A stretch of DNA of 64,000 nt, taken from NCBI GenBank assembly GCA_964534325.1, contig CAZHOR010000012.1, positions 1-64,000 of the forward strand. Reading direction: 5' to 3'. Position 1 is the stretch's first letter. Each line of letters begins with the position of its first letter. The translations under genes were made by a program, and so were the position numbers. Of the stretch, positions 18,650 to 27,641 are shown in pieces. This stretch comes from JdFR-22 sp964534325 (lineage in GTDB: Archaea > Halobacteriota > Archaeoglobi > Archaeoglobales > Archaeoglobaceae). Under the pieces are notes generated by a model. The model was not told the DNA's origin. It searched no databases and saw nothing but the letters and a program-made list of their open reading frames with translations.

Positions 18650-19219
18650 GTGGTAACTATCCTAAAAGAAGTGAGATTTCATGGTAGAGGTGGACAGGGC
18701 ATTGTTACTTCTGCAGATATTTTGGCCGTTGCCTGCTTTAAGGAGGGACATTATTCGCTATCGTTTCCCACTTTCGGTGCAGAGAAGAGAGGAACGCCAG
18801 TGGCATCTTTTCTGAGGGTCTCTGATAAGCCAATAGTTCTGAGAGACGAGATCTACTACCCGGATTATGTGGTGGTAATGGACCCTACGGTTATAGGTGT
18901 TGTGCCGGTGGAATCCGGTATCAAGGATGGAGGATTCATTATAGCCAATTACCCCGAAGATTCCAACGAGCTGGAAAAGCACTTGAACACACCTGTGGAC
19001 ATTTATACTTTGAACGCTACAAAGCTGGCTATGGAAGAGCTGGGGAGACCAATAACCAATACAGCCATGGTGGGGGCTTTTGTAGGTGTGAGTAACATCG
19101 TTTCTCTGGAAACACTTAAAGAGACTATTGACGAATGGTTCCAGAAGAAGAGTCAGAAGCTTGCCGATAAGAATGTCAAGCTGGTAGAAACAGCTTATAA
19201 TATGGTGCAAGGAGGATAA
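18650..19219 (+). CDS. porG: Pyruvate:ferredoxin oxidoreductase, gamma subunit
   Basis: About 190 residues. The conserved N-terminus EVRFHGRGGQGIVTSADIL and FPTFGAEKRGTPVASFLR are diagnostic of 2-oxoacid:ferredoxin oxidoreductase gamma subunits. It is the first gene of a gamma-delta-alpha-beta operon. The start is uncertain. An ATG exists at 18587, but a TATA-like TTTTTAAAC (18609-18617) lies downstream of it, so the message probably begins near 18640. After that, GAGGTGGT (18647-18654) is followed only by non-ATG codons. The GTG at 18650 is used here; GTG at 18671 is the alternative. The protein is part of a cytoplasmic complex that oxidises pyruvate to acetyl-CoA and reduces ferredoxin. Confidence 0.85.
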   Translation: MVTILKEVRFHGRGGQGIVTSADILAVACFKEGHYSLSFPTFGAEKRGTPVASFLRVSDKPIVLRDEIYYPDYVVVMDPTVIGVVPVESGIKDGGFIIANYPEDSNELEKHLNTPVDIYTLNATKLAMEELGRPITNTAMVGAFVGVSNIVSLETLKETIDEWFQKKSQKLADKNVKLVETAYNMVQGG

Positions 19220-19220
19220 A

Positions 19221-19511
19221 ATGTCTAAAGTTAAGATAGGAATGGGAGGAATTTCAACTCCTTTAGAGTCCCAGAGGATTGAGACGGGGGACTGGGGAAC
19301 TGATTTTCCTGTAGTGGATAACGAGAAGTGCAAGGGATGCAGGGATTGCGAGATATCATGTCCCGATGCCTGTGTAACGGTTATAAAAGAAGCTAAAAAG
19401 CAGTACAGGGTTGAATTCGATTACGATCACTGTAAAGGTTGTGGTATCTGTGCCTTTGTTTGCAAGGAAGATGCTATAACCATGGAAGTAAAAGAAATTT
19501 ATAAGGTGTGA
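19221..19511 (+). CDS. porD: Pyruvate:ferredoxin oxidoreductase, delta (ferredoxin) subunit
   Basis: 96 residues with two [4Fe-4S] motifs, CKGCRDCEISCP and CKGCGICAFVC, each followed by the fourth ligand. The N-terminal GGISTPLESQRIETGDWGT is typical of PorD/VorD. It passes electrons from the TPP site to ferredoxin. AAGGAGG sits just ahead of the ATG, two bases after the gamma stop, so the genes are translationally coupled. Confidence 0.92.
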   Translation: MSKVKIGMGGISTPLESQRIETGDWGTDFPVVDNEKCKGCRDCEISCPDACVTVIKEAKKQYRVEFDYDHCKGCGICAFVCKEDAITMEVKEIYKV

Positions 19512-19518
19512 TGATAAA

Positions 19519-20691
19519 ATGATGCAGGTAGTAAGAGGTTTTTATTCGGTAGCACACAGCGTTAGGGCCTGCAAGCCCGATGTCATATGTGCCTATCCGA
19601 TCACGCCTCAGACAGAGATTGTGGAGAGACTGGCAGAGATGTATGCCAACGGAGAGCTGGGTAATACCGAGTATATCACTGCCGAATCCGAATTCGGTGC
19701 AGCATCGATTCTGGTGGGCTCTTCCGCTACGGGAGCAAGGTCTTTCACCGCCACCAGCTCCCAGGGGCTGATCTTGATGAGCGAGGTGCTGATAAGTGCT
19801 GCAGGAATGAGGTTGCCCATCGTACTTGTTAATTGTAACAGGTCGCTATCCGCTCCTTTGAGCATATGGAACGATCATCAGGACAGCATGTTCATGCGGG
19901 ATGCGGGGATAATGCAGGTCTATGTGGAGGACAATCAGGAAGTTCATGACATGATGCCTCCTGCTTTCAAGACCGCGGAGAATCCCAAAGTAATGCTGCC
20001 CTACATGGTATGCATGGACGGATACAAGCTGACCCACGCTTACGAGCCCATAGACCTGCTGGACCAGGAAACGGTTGACAGCTATCTATCGCCCTATGAG
20101 GCTCCTGCCAAGTTGACCACCAAAGACCCCCTCACTTTTGGTAGTTACGCCCCTCCCGCATACTATACCGAGTTCAGGGTGGCCATGCAGAACGCCATGG
20201 ATAGGGCCAGAAAGATCATGCTGGACGAATTCAAGGAATGGTATGATATCACCGGAAGAGACTGGGGAGGACATGTTGTAGCCGAAAACCCTGATGCCGA
20301 GACCGTTGTGATCGCCATGGGCTCCCTCGTGGGACTTGTGAGGGACGTGGTAAACGAGATGAGAAGCGAAGGAAAGGACGTCGGGACTGTGAAGTTGAGG
20401 ACTTTCAGACCATTCCCTGTGGAGGAGATGAGAGAAGCCCTGAAGAATGCCAAAAAGATCATCGTATTCGAGAGAGCACTTTCATTTGGTTACGACGGAC
20501 CGGTATCCATTGACGTCAAGAGTGCCAACTACGGAAGGGATGCTCCAGTGTACTCTATAGCCCTCGGCCTGGGAGGAAGAGATATCCCCCGAAGTCAGGT
20601 CCAGAAGAGCATCAATCAGGTGCTCGAGGGTAAGGCAGACCCCGGATTCCAGTTTGGAGATGCCAAGGAATTTGATGAGGTGATACCATGA
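19519..20691 (+). CDS. porA: Pyruvate:ferredoxin oxidoreductase, alpha subunit
   Basis: 390 residues. CAYPITPQTEIVE near residue 24 is the conserved YPITP pyrimidine-binding motif, and TAESEFGAASILVG follows. SAPLSIWNDHQDSM near 110 is typical of pyruvate or branched-chain 2-oxoacid enzymes. The C-terminal part has domain III (FRPFPVEEM, KKIIVFERALSFG). Seven bases separate it from porD, and it overlaps porB by four bases (ATGA). Pyruvate is the most likely substrate by gene order and similarity, but 2-oxoisovalerate cannot be excluded. Confidence 0.92.
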   Translation: MMQVVRGFYSVAHSVRACKPDVICAYPITPQTEIVERLAEMYANGELGNTEYITAESEFGAASILVGSSATGARSFTATSSQGLILMSEVLISAAGMRLPIVLVNCNRSLSAPLSIWNDHQDSMFMRDAGIMQVYVEDNQEVHDMMPPAFKTAENPKVMLPYMVCMDGYKLTHAYEPIDLLDQETVDSYLSPYEAPAKLTTKDPLTFGSYAPPAYYTEFRVAMQNAMDRARKIMLDEFKEWYDITGRDWGGHVVAENPDAETVVIAMGSLVGLVRDVVNEMRSEGKDVGTVKLRTFRPFPVEEMREALKNAKKIIVFERALSFGYDGPVSIDVKSANYGRDAPVYSIALGLGGRDIPRSQVQKSINQVLEGKADPGFQFGDAKEFDEVIP

Positions 20692-21641
20692 GCACCAATA
20701 CCAATGATAACACCAAGTACTTCGCCTCTGGTCACGGAGCCTGTCCGGGTTGTGGAGTTCCTGTAGTGGTGAGAAATATTCTGGATGCGCTTGATGGTAA
20801 GTGCTTCGTAGCCAACTCTACTGGCTGTTTGGAGATCATCAGCTCCCAGTACGGAAAGAGCTCCTGGGGAGTGCCCTACATCCACTCTCTCTTTGAGAAC
20901 TCTGCAGCAGTCGCTGCGGGGATAGAGTCCGCCCTTAAGGCCATGAACAGGAAGGATGAGGGGCATGTTCTGGTATTCGCTGGTGATGGAGCAACTGCGG
21001 ATATAGGCATTGGACCGCTGTCCGGAATGTTCGATAGAGGCCATGACGTGCTCTATGTCTGTCTGGACAATGAAGCATACCAGAATACCGGCAACCAGCA
21101 GAGCGGATTGACACCCATGGGCTGCCACACCACAACTACCCCTGTAGGCTCAGAAATACCAGGGAAGGTCAAGAAAAAGAAGGATATGGTCTCCATCGCA
21201 CTGGCCCACGGATTATCTTATGTGGCTACAGCATCCGTAGCGTTCCCCAGAGACATCTCCATGAAAGCTAAGAAAGCGGTAAAAGCTGAAGGAGCCAAAT
21301 ACCTTCATGTCTATACTCCCTGTGTGACCGGATGGGGTATCAAAGGAGAGGACTCGATCCACATAGCAAGAATGGCTCACGAAACAGGTCTTTTCCCCAT
21401 CGTGGAGTTCGAGAACGGGGAGCTCACCAGAGTAAGGAAGATCAAAGAGAAGAAACCAGTAGAAGAATACCTTAAGGCCCAGAGGAGATTCGCACACCTT
21501 TTCTCCCATCCACAGGGTGAAGAGATAATAAAACAAGTGCAACAATTCGCTGATGAAAACATCCAGAAATACAATCTGGAGAAGACCGCAGAAGAAAAAG
21601 GCGAAGGCGAGGAAGAAGAAAAGTGTGAAGGGGAGGAATAA
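20688..21641 (+). CDS. porB: Pyruvate:ferredoxin oxidoreductase, beta subunit
   Basis: 317 residues. The TPP-binding motif GDGATADIGIG (near 103) is followed by CLDNEAYQNTGNQQSG. Cluster-ligating cysteines occur as GACPGCG, in STGCLEI, and later in TPCVTGWG. Near the C-terminus the core ends with QFADENIQKYN. A roughly 20-residue, almost purely acidic tail (EEKGEGEEEEKCEGEE) then follows, which is unusual for the family. It completes the porGDAB operon; a T-rich stretch after 21670 may terminate transcription. Confidence 0.92.
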   Translation: MSTNTNDNTKYFASGHGACPGCGVPVVVRNILDALDGKCFVANSTGCLEIISSQYGKSSWGVPYIHSLFENSAAVAAGIESALKAMNRKDEGHVLVFAGDGATADIGIGPLSGMFDRGHDVLYVCLDNEAYQNTGNQQSGLTPMGCHTTTTPVGSEIPGKVKKKKDMVSIALAHGLSYVATASVAFPRDISMKAKKAVKAEGAKYLHVYTPCVTGWGIKGEDSIHIARMAHETGLFPIVEFENGELTRVRKIKEKKPVEEYLKAQRRFAHLFSHPQGEEIIKQVQQFADENIQKYNLEKTAEEKGEGEEEEKCEGEE

Positions 21642-21719
21642 AGAAAAGAAGAATAACCAACCCACACCACACACTTTATTTTTAATTTATTTTTATCCCA
21701 CCTTCAGTCCTTTTGTTCT

Positions 21720-21899
21720 TTAGTTTTTGGGTACTTCTAAGCCTTTGCTCTCTAACTCTTTAACGTATTTCTTCCATCCGGGACACCACTTGGTGTGCCA
21801 CCGCCACAAACGGGCTTTCAGTGACCTGGGATTCTTCTGAGCATGTGCGCGCCAGCCACAGTTGGCGCATCCACTTTCGGTTTTATCATCCTGTTGCAT
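21720..21899 (-). CDS. Small CxxC protein of unknown function
   Basis: 59 residues (ESGCANCGWRAHAQKNP, then LKARLWRWHTKWCPGWKKY). It matches a recurrent family of small proteins of anaerobic archaea and bacteria with a CANC pair, one further Cys and a Trp-rich block. Metal binding is likely (inference). The ATG at 21899 has GGTGAG nine bases upstream and is preferred to the TTG at 21905. Convergent with porB. Confidence 0.65.
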   Translation of the reverse strand: MQQDDKTESGCANCGWRAHAQKNPRSLKARLWRWHTKWCPGWKKYVKELESKGLEVPKN

Positions 21900-21998
21900 G
21901 ATCAATCACTCACCACCAATCATGCCCACTGAATTTAACACTTTACTTTACCCATTTTTTCTTGGACTAAACACGCATTTACCCTTGGGCCTTAAACC

Positions 21999-22700
21999 AC
22001 ATTTTATGTTCTAATGATCGATTTTTCACTCCTCACCACACTTTTTTCTTGCTTCTACCTTCATCACCTTGAACTCACCGCTCACTTCACAAACCAAAAT
22101 TACTTTAATCCATTAATAGTTATAAAATTTTAATATTTTTAATTAACTAATATTGAAAAAGATAAAAATATTTTTAACATAACTATTCGAAAAATTATTA
22201 ATTACTATTAATGAATAATTTATCTTAAATTTAGATAATTAACTTTTAGTCATTTTATTTTAATACCTTAATTTTAGTAATGTGAAGTGAATGCCCAATA
22301 CCCTTATTACACAAAATATGTAATGAATTTGGAAAATTCAGGGGTCAATATGTGATCCCATGCAGTTTTTGCGTTTACCCCCCCTTTAACACACCATAAC
22401 CCACGTATTCACATATATACTGGAATGACCGAGTTACCCTAACTCATAATTTTTCGGTGTTCCTAAAAATTTCATTACATAAAATGTGTAACAAAATTAT
22501 TCGACACTATTTAATTAAGTATAATATAATAAACTAACAAATACAACACTTCAAAGTATATTATTCAGTTTTGTAAAAAATAGTTTAAAATATTATTAAA
22601 TTATTAATTAATTTAAATTAAAGTAATAAAACTAATTAATTTTATTTATTTATGTTTAATTTAGTATTGTAGTGAGTGGAAAACTAAGTACATAATGTGT
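21999..22700. repeat. AT-rich gap with repeated ACATAAAATGT-type palindromes
   Basis: About 850 bases (21906-22777) carry no gene and are extremely A+T-rich, especially 22090-22660. Within them are ACATTTTATGT (21999-22009), ATTACACAAAATATGTAAT (22306-22324), ATTACATAAAATGTGTAAC (22474-22492) and TACATAATGTGT (22689-22700). The third site is close to the reverse complement of the second, and its core ACATAAAATGT is the exact complement of the first. TGTGAAGTGA also occurs twice (22280-22289, 22703-22712). They look like operator sites for one dimeric regulator. The last lies about 78 bases before the flavoprotein start. Confidence 0.45.
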
Positions 22701-22777
22701 GGTGTGAAGTGAGAATAACAACAGGGGGTCAGACAAAAATTAAATAGCATATAATGAAGTCTGTTAAGGGGGATAAA

Positions 22778-23701
22778 ATGAGTGAGAATGAGCAATATGA
22801 TGTAATAGTTATAGGCGGTGGTCCGGGAGGTGCTACAGCGGCCATGAACGCCGCAAGGGCTGGTTTGAAGACGGTGTTCTTTGAGTCCATTTCACCTGCT
22901 TCTTCATTATCCCTTGCCCCTTATGTAGAGAATTACCCCGGGGTAGAAGGGAAAGGTTACGAGCTTCACGACACAATGAAAAGGCAGGCCACCGGCTCGG
23001 GCGCAGAGTACAAGCTGGAACTGGTGAAGGATATCAAAGCCGACAACGGGTTCACAGTAATATCCGAATCAGGAGAGTATAAAACCAGGACGCTAATCGT
23101 CTCTTCCGGCGGTAAACATAAAGAGCTGGGTGTTGAAGGAGAGAAAGAGTTCACAGGTAAAGGTGTTAGCTACTGTGCGGTATGTGATGGTAACTTCTTC
23201 AGGAACAAGAAGGTCCTCATGATCGGCGGTGGTTACGGAGCGATGAATGAGGCAATCTACCTCAAGAACATCGGCTGCGATGTCACTGTGGTGACCAAGA
23301 AAGAGAAGCCGAGCTCTGAGAAGGTGCTGGACGAGAAATTTGAAGAGAAGGAAATACCCTATACAGGGAGGTCAAGGGTTCGGCGGATTGAAGGCAGCAG
23401 CAAGGTGGAGAGAGTTGTTCTGCAGAATATTGATACTGAAGAAGAGGAAACTGTTGAGACCGATGCAGTGTTCATAGCTGTGGGTAAAAAACCTCAGACA
23501 GAAATGTTGTCCAACTTGGGAGTTGAAATGGATTCTAAAGGTTATGTAAAGGTGGATAAGTACCAGCGGACCAATGTAGATGGTATTTATGCTGCCGGAG
23601 ACTGCTGCGATAATCCCCTCAAGCAGGTGGTTACTGCCTGCGGAGACGGTGCTGTAGCCGCCCACTCGGCATACAAATACATAAAATTAGGGAAAGGCTG
23701 A
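22778..23701 (+). CDS. trxB: Thioredoxin-reductase-like NAD(P)/FAD flavoprotein
   Basis: About 307 residues. The FAD-binding VIVIGGGPGGATAAMNAARAG opens the protein. The redox motif CAVCDG sits near residue 138. The second dinucleotide motif VLMIGGGYGAMNEAIYL departs from the usual GGGxSAxE. The C-terminal FAD block is GIYAAGDCCDNPLKQV. Length and order fit thioredoxin reductase, which transfers electrons from NAD(P)H through FAD to a disulfide. The altered second motif leaves cofactor and partner open. The ATG at 22778 follows GGGGGA; the ATG at 22754 lacks a ribosome site. It is the first gene after the AT-rich palindrome region and overlaps the convergent next gene by 15 bases. Confidence 0.85.
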   Translation: MSENEQYDVIVIGGGPGGATAAMNAARAGLKTVFFESISPASSLSLAPYVENYPGVEGKGYELHDTMKRQATGSGAEYKLELVKDIKADNGFTVISESGEYKTRTLIVSSGGKHKELGVEGEKEFTGKGVSYCAVCDGNFFRNKKVLMIGGGYGAMNEAIYLKNIGCDVTVVTKKEKPSSEKVLDEKFEEKEIPYTGRSRVRRIEGSSKVERVVLQNIDTEEEETVETDAVFIAVGKKPQTEMLSNLGVEMDSKGYVKVDKYQRTNVDGIYAAGDCCDNPLKQVVTACGDGAVAAHSAYKYIKLGKG

Positions 23702-24580
23702 ATCGATCGTGGCGTAAGTCTCGTAGAGCTGATCAGCTATTTCCTGGAGGTATTCAGTGTCTTTAACCTCCTCCACCCATTTTTGAGGAATATTTTGTAT
23801 GCCTACCTCTGCACCTTTCATGGCACCGGCCATGGCTCCGATTGAGTCTGTATCGCCTCCCATATTAACTGCGTTGAGCACGCACTCCTCGTAGCTGTTG
23901 AAAGTCAAGAAGCAGTGGAATGCTGCTGGCACCGCATCCCAGGAGTATATGGATACGCCCTCAGCAGACCCGGAAGCTATCTTCCCCGATATCAGCTTAT
24001 CATATTTCTCGGTTCTGGTCACTACCTCCTTCAACAGGCTCTCCTCATCATACTGGTGGCAGACGCAAGCTATAGCCACAGCAACCGCAATAGCTCCGCC
24101 TATAGCCGCTTTACCCTTGTGGGTGACCATAGATGATATGTAAGCGTATTTTTCCACCAATCCAAAACTGAAGTTGTATATGAGACCGATAGGGGCAACC
24201 CGCATGGCAGCACCACAGGTATCTGCATCAATCCCGGAGTAGATCCATGTAGCTCCCGACTGAAGGTTGTAGATGGCTCTTCTGGTTGTGGGGCCTGCTT
24301 TGATCAGTTTGCCAGAGTTCATGGCGGATACGAGGCGCCGGGAGAAATCGTGGGGGTCAAGGTAAATAGAGTTTATTATGGACTCCGAGAGTATCAGCAT
24401 TTCCTCCGTATCATCGGTCCACTCCCCTGCCTTAAATCCGTCAGGTGAAGGAATGAAATCATCAATAGCCCCAAAATTATCTTCTATCTCAGCAGAGGAT
24501 AGTCCCTCTACCGGCATTCCCAGAGCATCTCCAATGGCAAGCCCTAAAACAGCTCCCCTGAACACATTCTCAAGCTGCAT
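23687..24580 (-). CDS. ADP-ribosylglycohydrolase family protein
   Basis: 297 residues, full length for the DraG-like family (COG1397). Metal-binding motifs are present: GDALGMPVEG near residue 17, WTDDTEEML near 54, and MGGDTDSIGAMAGAMKGA near 245, with CGAAMRVAP in the middle. These enzymes use a dinuclear metal centre to remove ADP-ribose from proteins or small molecules. No ADP-ribosyltransferase is nearby. The substrate is unknown. Its end overlaps the convergent flavoprotein gene. Confidence 0.88.
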   Translation of the reverse strand: MQLENVFRGAVLGLAIGDALGMPVEGLSSAEIEDNFGAIDDFIPSPDGFKAGEWTDDTEEMLILSESIINSIYLDPHDFSRRLVSAMNSGKLIKAGPTTRRAIYNLQSGATWIYSGIDADTCGAAMRVAPIGLIYNFSFGLVEKYAYISSMVTHKGKAAIGGAIAVAVAIACVCHQYDEESLLKEVVTRTEKYDKLISGKIASGSAEGVSIYSWDAVPAAFHCFLTFNSYEECVLNAVNMGGDTDSIGAMAGAMKGAEVGIQNIPQKWVEEVKDTEYLQEIADQLYETYATIDSAFP

Positions 24581-24617
24581 AACTATAATATACTATCTTT
24601 CCTTCCTCATAAAAACT

Positions 24618-25394
24618 TTAAGACCCAATTAAATGAGCATACTCGCTGGCATCATCCTCTGGGCTATACCCGATCTCTTTCTGGGCGTTGGAGATATCCC
24701 AGAATCTCCCCTTATTATCAGAGACCCCATAATATATGCCGAAACCCACCTTGGAATGGATGCTTTTGATGACCAGTTGCACCAGGTCTCTGTGGCTCAA
24801 CCAGGTCTTCAGATGACGGGCGTTGTGGGGTCGGTCGTCTTCTACTACCGTTCCTATCCTCAGGCAGATCGAGCTGATGCCGTATAGCTCCCAGTACTGT
24901 CTGGCGAGAGCCTCACCAAAAGCCTTGCTGGTACCGTAATCGCTATCGGGTCTGATGGGATGGTTTACTGTGATCAACTCTGGATGTTGTTGGTGCAATG
25001 TGGGAGGTATTCCTTCGTAACCCCCAGTGACGTGGTTTGAGCTGGCAAAGACCACTTTCCGGACTTCATATCTTCTGGCGCACTCGTATACGTTCCTTGT
25101 GCCAACAATATTGTTCTTGAGGACTGAATCCCAGTCAGCCTTTGTGCTGGCATCCGCTGCTAGATGGACGATACAATCCAAAGCGCCTGTGAGCTGGAAA
25201 ACGGTGCTCAATTGAGAGTAACTGGAAATATCGGCTCTAAAGTTTTTATCTCTGTCTTCTTCATCCTTATCTACTTTGTATAAGTCAATGGATGTTGGTG
25301 AGCGGGATAGGTTCGATAAATTGGTGGTTAGCACTCTCCCGATTATCCCTCTTGAACCGGTAAGCATAATCTTGAACACCATAATCTCTCTCAT
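24618..25394 (-). CDS. NAD-dependent epimerase/dehydratase (extended SDR)
   Basis: 258 residues. The Rossmann motif is TGSRGIIGRVL, with VHLAAD near 75, a Ser in FASSNHVTGG, and the catalytic YGTSKAFGEALA (YxxxK). The short length and the block CLRIGTVVEDDRPHNARHL resemble hexuronate dehydrogenase-like SDRs more than UDP-galactose epimerase, but the substrate cannot be assigned. A second start five codons in (25382) is equally plausible. It lies 37 bases from the ADP-ribosylglycohydrolase start and is likely co-transcribed with it. Confidence 0.78.
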   Translation of the reverse strand: MREIMVFKIMLTGSRGIIGRVLTTNLSNLSRSPTSIDLYKVDKDEEDRDKNFRADISSYSQLSTVFQLTGALDCIVHLAADASTKADWDSVLKNNIVGTRNVYECARRYEVRKVVFASSNHVTGGYEGIPPTLHQQHPELITVNHPIRPDSDYGTSKAFGEALARQYWELYGISSICLRIGTVVEDDRPHNARHLKTWLSHRDLVQLVIKSIHSKVGFGIYYGVSDNKGRFWDISNAQKEIGYSPEDDASEYAHLIGS

Positions 25395-25471
25395 ACTCCG
25401 GTATTAAAAAGATTACAGCTCAAAGGTTACAGATCTCCTCAAGGCCACAAATGTGAAAAATGATCCAGGGT

Positions 25472-25690
25472 TTAAAATTATTGGTAAGGTGTGTGAGATA
25501 AAAATCGCGGGCAATGGAACCGGCATTGTTTGAGGATATAAAGGAAAAAGTATTTGAAGAAAGCTTCAGCTGATATTACCAGTGGGAACAGGATTGGGCT
25601 TGTAGATAGTAAGAAAAACCATTGAGAGATAAGGCGGGAGTATCCATCTGGAAGACATCAAGACAGGAGTAATGTTTTAGTCCTGAAATT
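25472..25690 (+). pseudogene. Decayed histidine-kinase ATPase domain
   Basis: In three successive frames this stretch reads KVCEIKIAGNGTGIV, then DIKEKVFEESFS, then SGNRIGLVDSKKNH, then GGSIHLEDIKTGVMF. Aligned in that order, these match the G1-to-G2 part of the kinase core of the large sensor at 8.7-12.8 kb (VCKVEIADNGKGIP, DIRERVFEEGVS, GTGLGLYIVKKT, GGSIHLDNDQQGATF). There are at least three frameshifts and stops at 25531, 25630 and 25678. It ends next to the start of the PAS protein downstream, so that protein once had, or was duplicated with, an N-terminal kinase core. Confidence 0.8.
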
Positions 25691-25717
25691 GGTCTGCTCC
25701 TCGCAGGGAGGAAGAAA

Positions 25718-27580
25718 TTGACTCACCAGGATAGGGAAAATCATCAAAATCTTCAACCTGAAAATATTTTAAAGGATAAAAATTCTCTTGAAGAGCTGAG
25801 GAACTCTTCTGACCTTTGGAGGGCTGTTTTTGATGCAGTGGATGATGCTATTTGTCTGCTGGATGACCAATGGAATGTTTTGGACTGCAATAAGTCATTC
25901 TCCAGATTTTTGGATAGGTCTTTAGAGCACATATTGGGGAGCAATTGCTGTGAGCTTATATGTGGGTCTCAGGAAAAATTAAAGGACTGTCCAGCTGTCA
26001 GGGTCACAAAAACACTGCAGAGAGAAGTTTCTGTTATACCTGTGGGGAGTAAATGGATCAAGGTGGCTGTGGACCCTTTGATCGGCGAGAACCAGTCACT
26101 TATCGGGATGGTTCACACTATCTCCGACGTGACGGAGAGAAAGCAGGTGGAAGAGAACATAAAGGAAAGTGAGGAGTACTTGAAGACCATAATGGATTCC
26201 ATACATGCAGGAATAATCATTATCGAACCGGAAACACGTGAAGTAGTGGATACCAACCTATATGCTTCAGAGATCATCGGCTTGCCCAAAGAGCAAATAA
26301 AGGGTAGGAAATGCCATGAATTTATCTGCTCTCACGAAGTAGGGATCTGCCCCATAACCGATTTGAACAAGTCTACGAATCTGTCGGAGCGGATGCTGGT
26401 GAAGAGCAATGGAGAGCAAGTCCCAATACTAAAGAACGTTGACCTGGTGACCCGTGACGGCCGAAAATATCTGGTGGAGACCTTCTTCGACATCACCGAG
26501 AGGAAAAAGGTTGAAGAAGAGCTTAAGAAGTCGGAACAGAAGTACAGGATAACTTTTGAGCAGACAGGCACTGCAATGGTGATCATTGAAGAAGACACTA
26601 CCTTAACTTTGGTCAATGAGGAGTTCGAGAAGCTATCCGGATTCAGTAAGGAAGAGATCGAAGGGAAAATGAGCTGGACCGATTTTGTTCATCCCCAGGA
26701 CCTCAACAGAATGAAGAATTATCACAATTCACGAAGGGCTGGAGGAGACGCTCCCAAGAAATATGACTTCCGTTTCATAGATAAAGGCGGCACTGTCAGA
26801 GACATACTTATTGCCATCGACATTATACCCGGAACAAAAAGAAGTGTAGGCTCCCTACTGGATATCACCTATATGAGAAGAGTGAACGATCTCCTGCAGG
26901 TGCTATCCGAGATAAATGAGCTGGTGGCCAGAGAGAAGAACCCTGAGGTTGTGTTGCAGACCGTGTGCGAGAAATTGCACATGCTCTATGATGCTGTATT
27001 CACTTCACTTCACAAGAAAAAGGGTTTGATACCGGTGAGGTCCGAGGGTATAGAGCTATCCAAGCTCAAAAGGGTTATTGAGCGCTGCCCATCTATTTCG
27101 AAAGCCATGAATGGTGAAGTAATGAAGATGAAGATGGACGATGAGCTGTGCAAACATTGTAACTCTGAACCACACAATTATGTTCTCTCCCTCCCCCTGA
27201 TCCATGATAGGAATCACGGAGTCATAACCATACACTCCAACTCGGAATTCAGTGAAGATGAGCTTGCCTTGCTCAAAAAATTGTCCAGCAACATAGCCTT
27301 CGCATTAAGTGCTTATGAAGTAGAGAAGGACAGGGAAACAGCTATCGAACAATTGACGGAGAACCTCATGCAGTTTGACAGGTCAGCTGACAGGTTGAGA
27401 AACCCTCTGGCAGTTGCAAGTGGAGCCATAGAGTTAAGAGAAGAATACGGGAACGAACAAGTCTTTAGAATAGTCAATGAACAGATAAAAAAGATCAAGA
27501 AAGAGCTGGATAAGCTGAGAAAAGAAGAGATCAAAACCTATGAGCTGACAGAGAAAGCTCAGAGTAAAGGAAGCAAATAA
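25718..27580 (+). CDS. PAS/GAF sensor protein lacking a kinase core
   Basis: 620 residues: PAS domains at about 30-145 and 148-265 (with Cys-containing CHEFICSHEVGICP), and a third at 268-390. A GAF-like domain follows at 400-530, then a DHp-like helical pair with SADRLRNPLAV near 555. There is no ATPase domain. From residue 268 on it is clearly homologous to the last PAS, GAF and degenerate DHp of the sensor at 8.7 kb, including CPSISKAMNGEV and DELCKHC, and again has Asp where the phospho-His should be. The TTG start follows GGGAGGA. It may modulate the intact kinase, for example by dimerising with it (inference). Confidence 0.82.
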   Translation: MTHQDRENHQNLQPENILKDKNSLEELRNSSDLWRAVFDAVDDAICLLDDQWNVLDCNKSFSRFLDRSLEHILGSNCCELICGSQEKLKDCPAVRVTKTLQREVSVIPVGSKWIKVAVDPLIGENQSLIGMVHTISDVTERKQVEENIKESEEYLKTIMDSIHAGIIIIEPETREVVDTNLYASEIIGLPKEQIKGRKCHEFICSHEVGICPITDLNKSTNLSERMLVKSNGEQVPILKNVDLVTRDGRKYLVETFFDITERKKVEEELKKSEQKYRITFEQTGTAMVIIEEDTTLTLVNEEFEKLSGFSKEEIEGKMSWTDFVHPQDLNRMKNYHNSRRAGGDAPKKYDFRFIDKGGTVRDILIAIDIIPGTKRSVGSLLDITYMRRVNDLLQVLSEINELVAREKNPEVVLQTVCEKLHMLYDAVFTSLHKKKGLIPVRSEGIELSKLKRVIERCPSISKAMNGEVMKMKMDDELCKHCNSEPHNYVLSLPLIHDRNHGVITIHSNSEFSEDELALLKKLSSNIAFALSAYEVEKDRETAIEQLTENLMQFDRSADRLRNPLAVASGAIELREEYGNEQVFRIVNEQIKKIKKELDKLRKEEIKTYELTEKAQSKGSK

Positions 27581-27641
27581 CTCGCATAGACTCGACTTTC
27601 GGTCATTCGAGTTCTGTTTTAGTTGCTGTTTTGGTTACATG

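Noticed and set aside
22090..22777. Replication origin
   Set aside because: The region is AT-rich with palindromes, but no Orc1/Cdc6 gene, G-rich origin-recognition box or strand switch of genes supports an origin.
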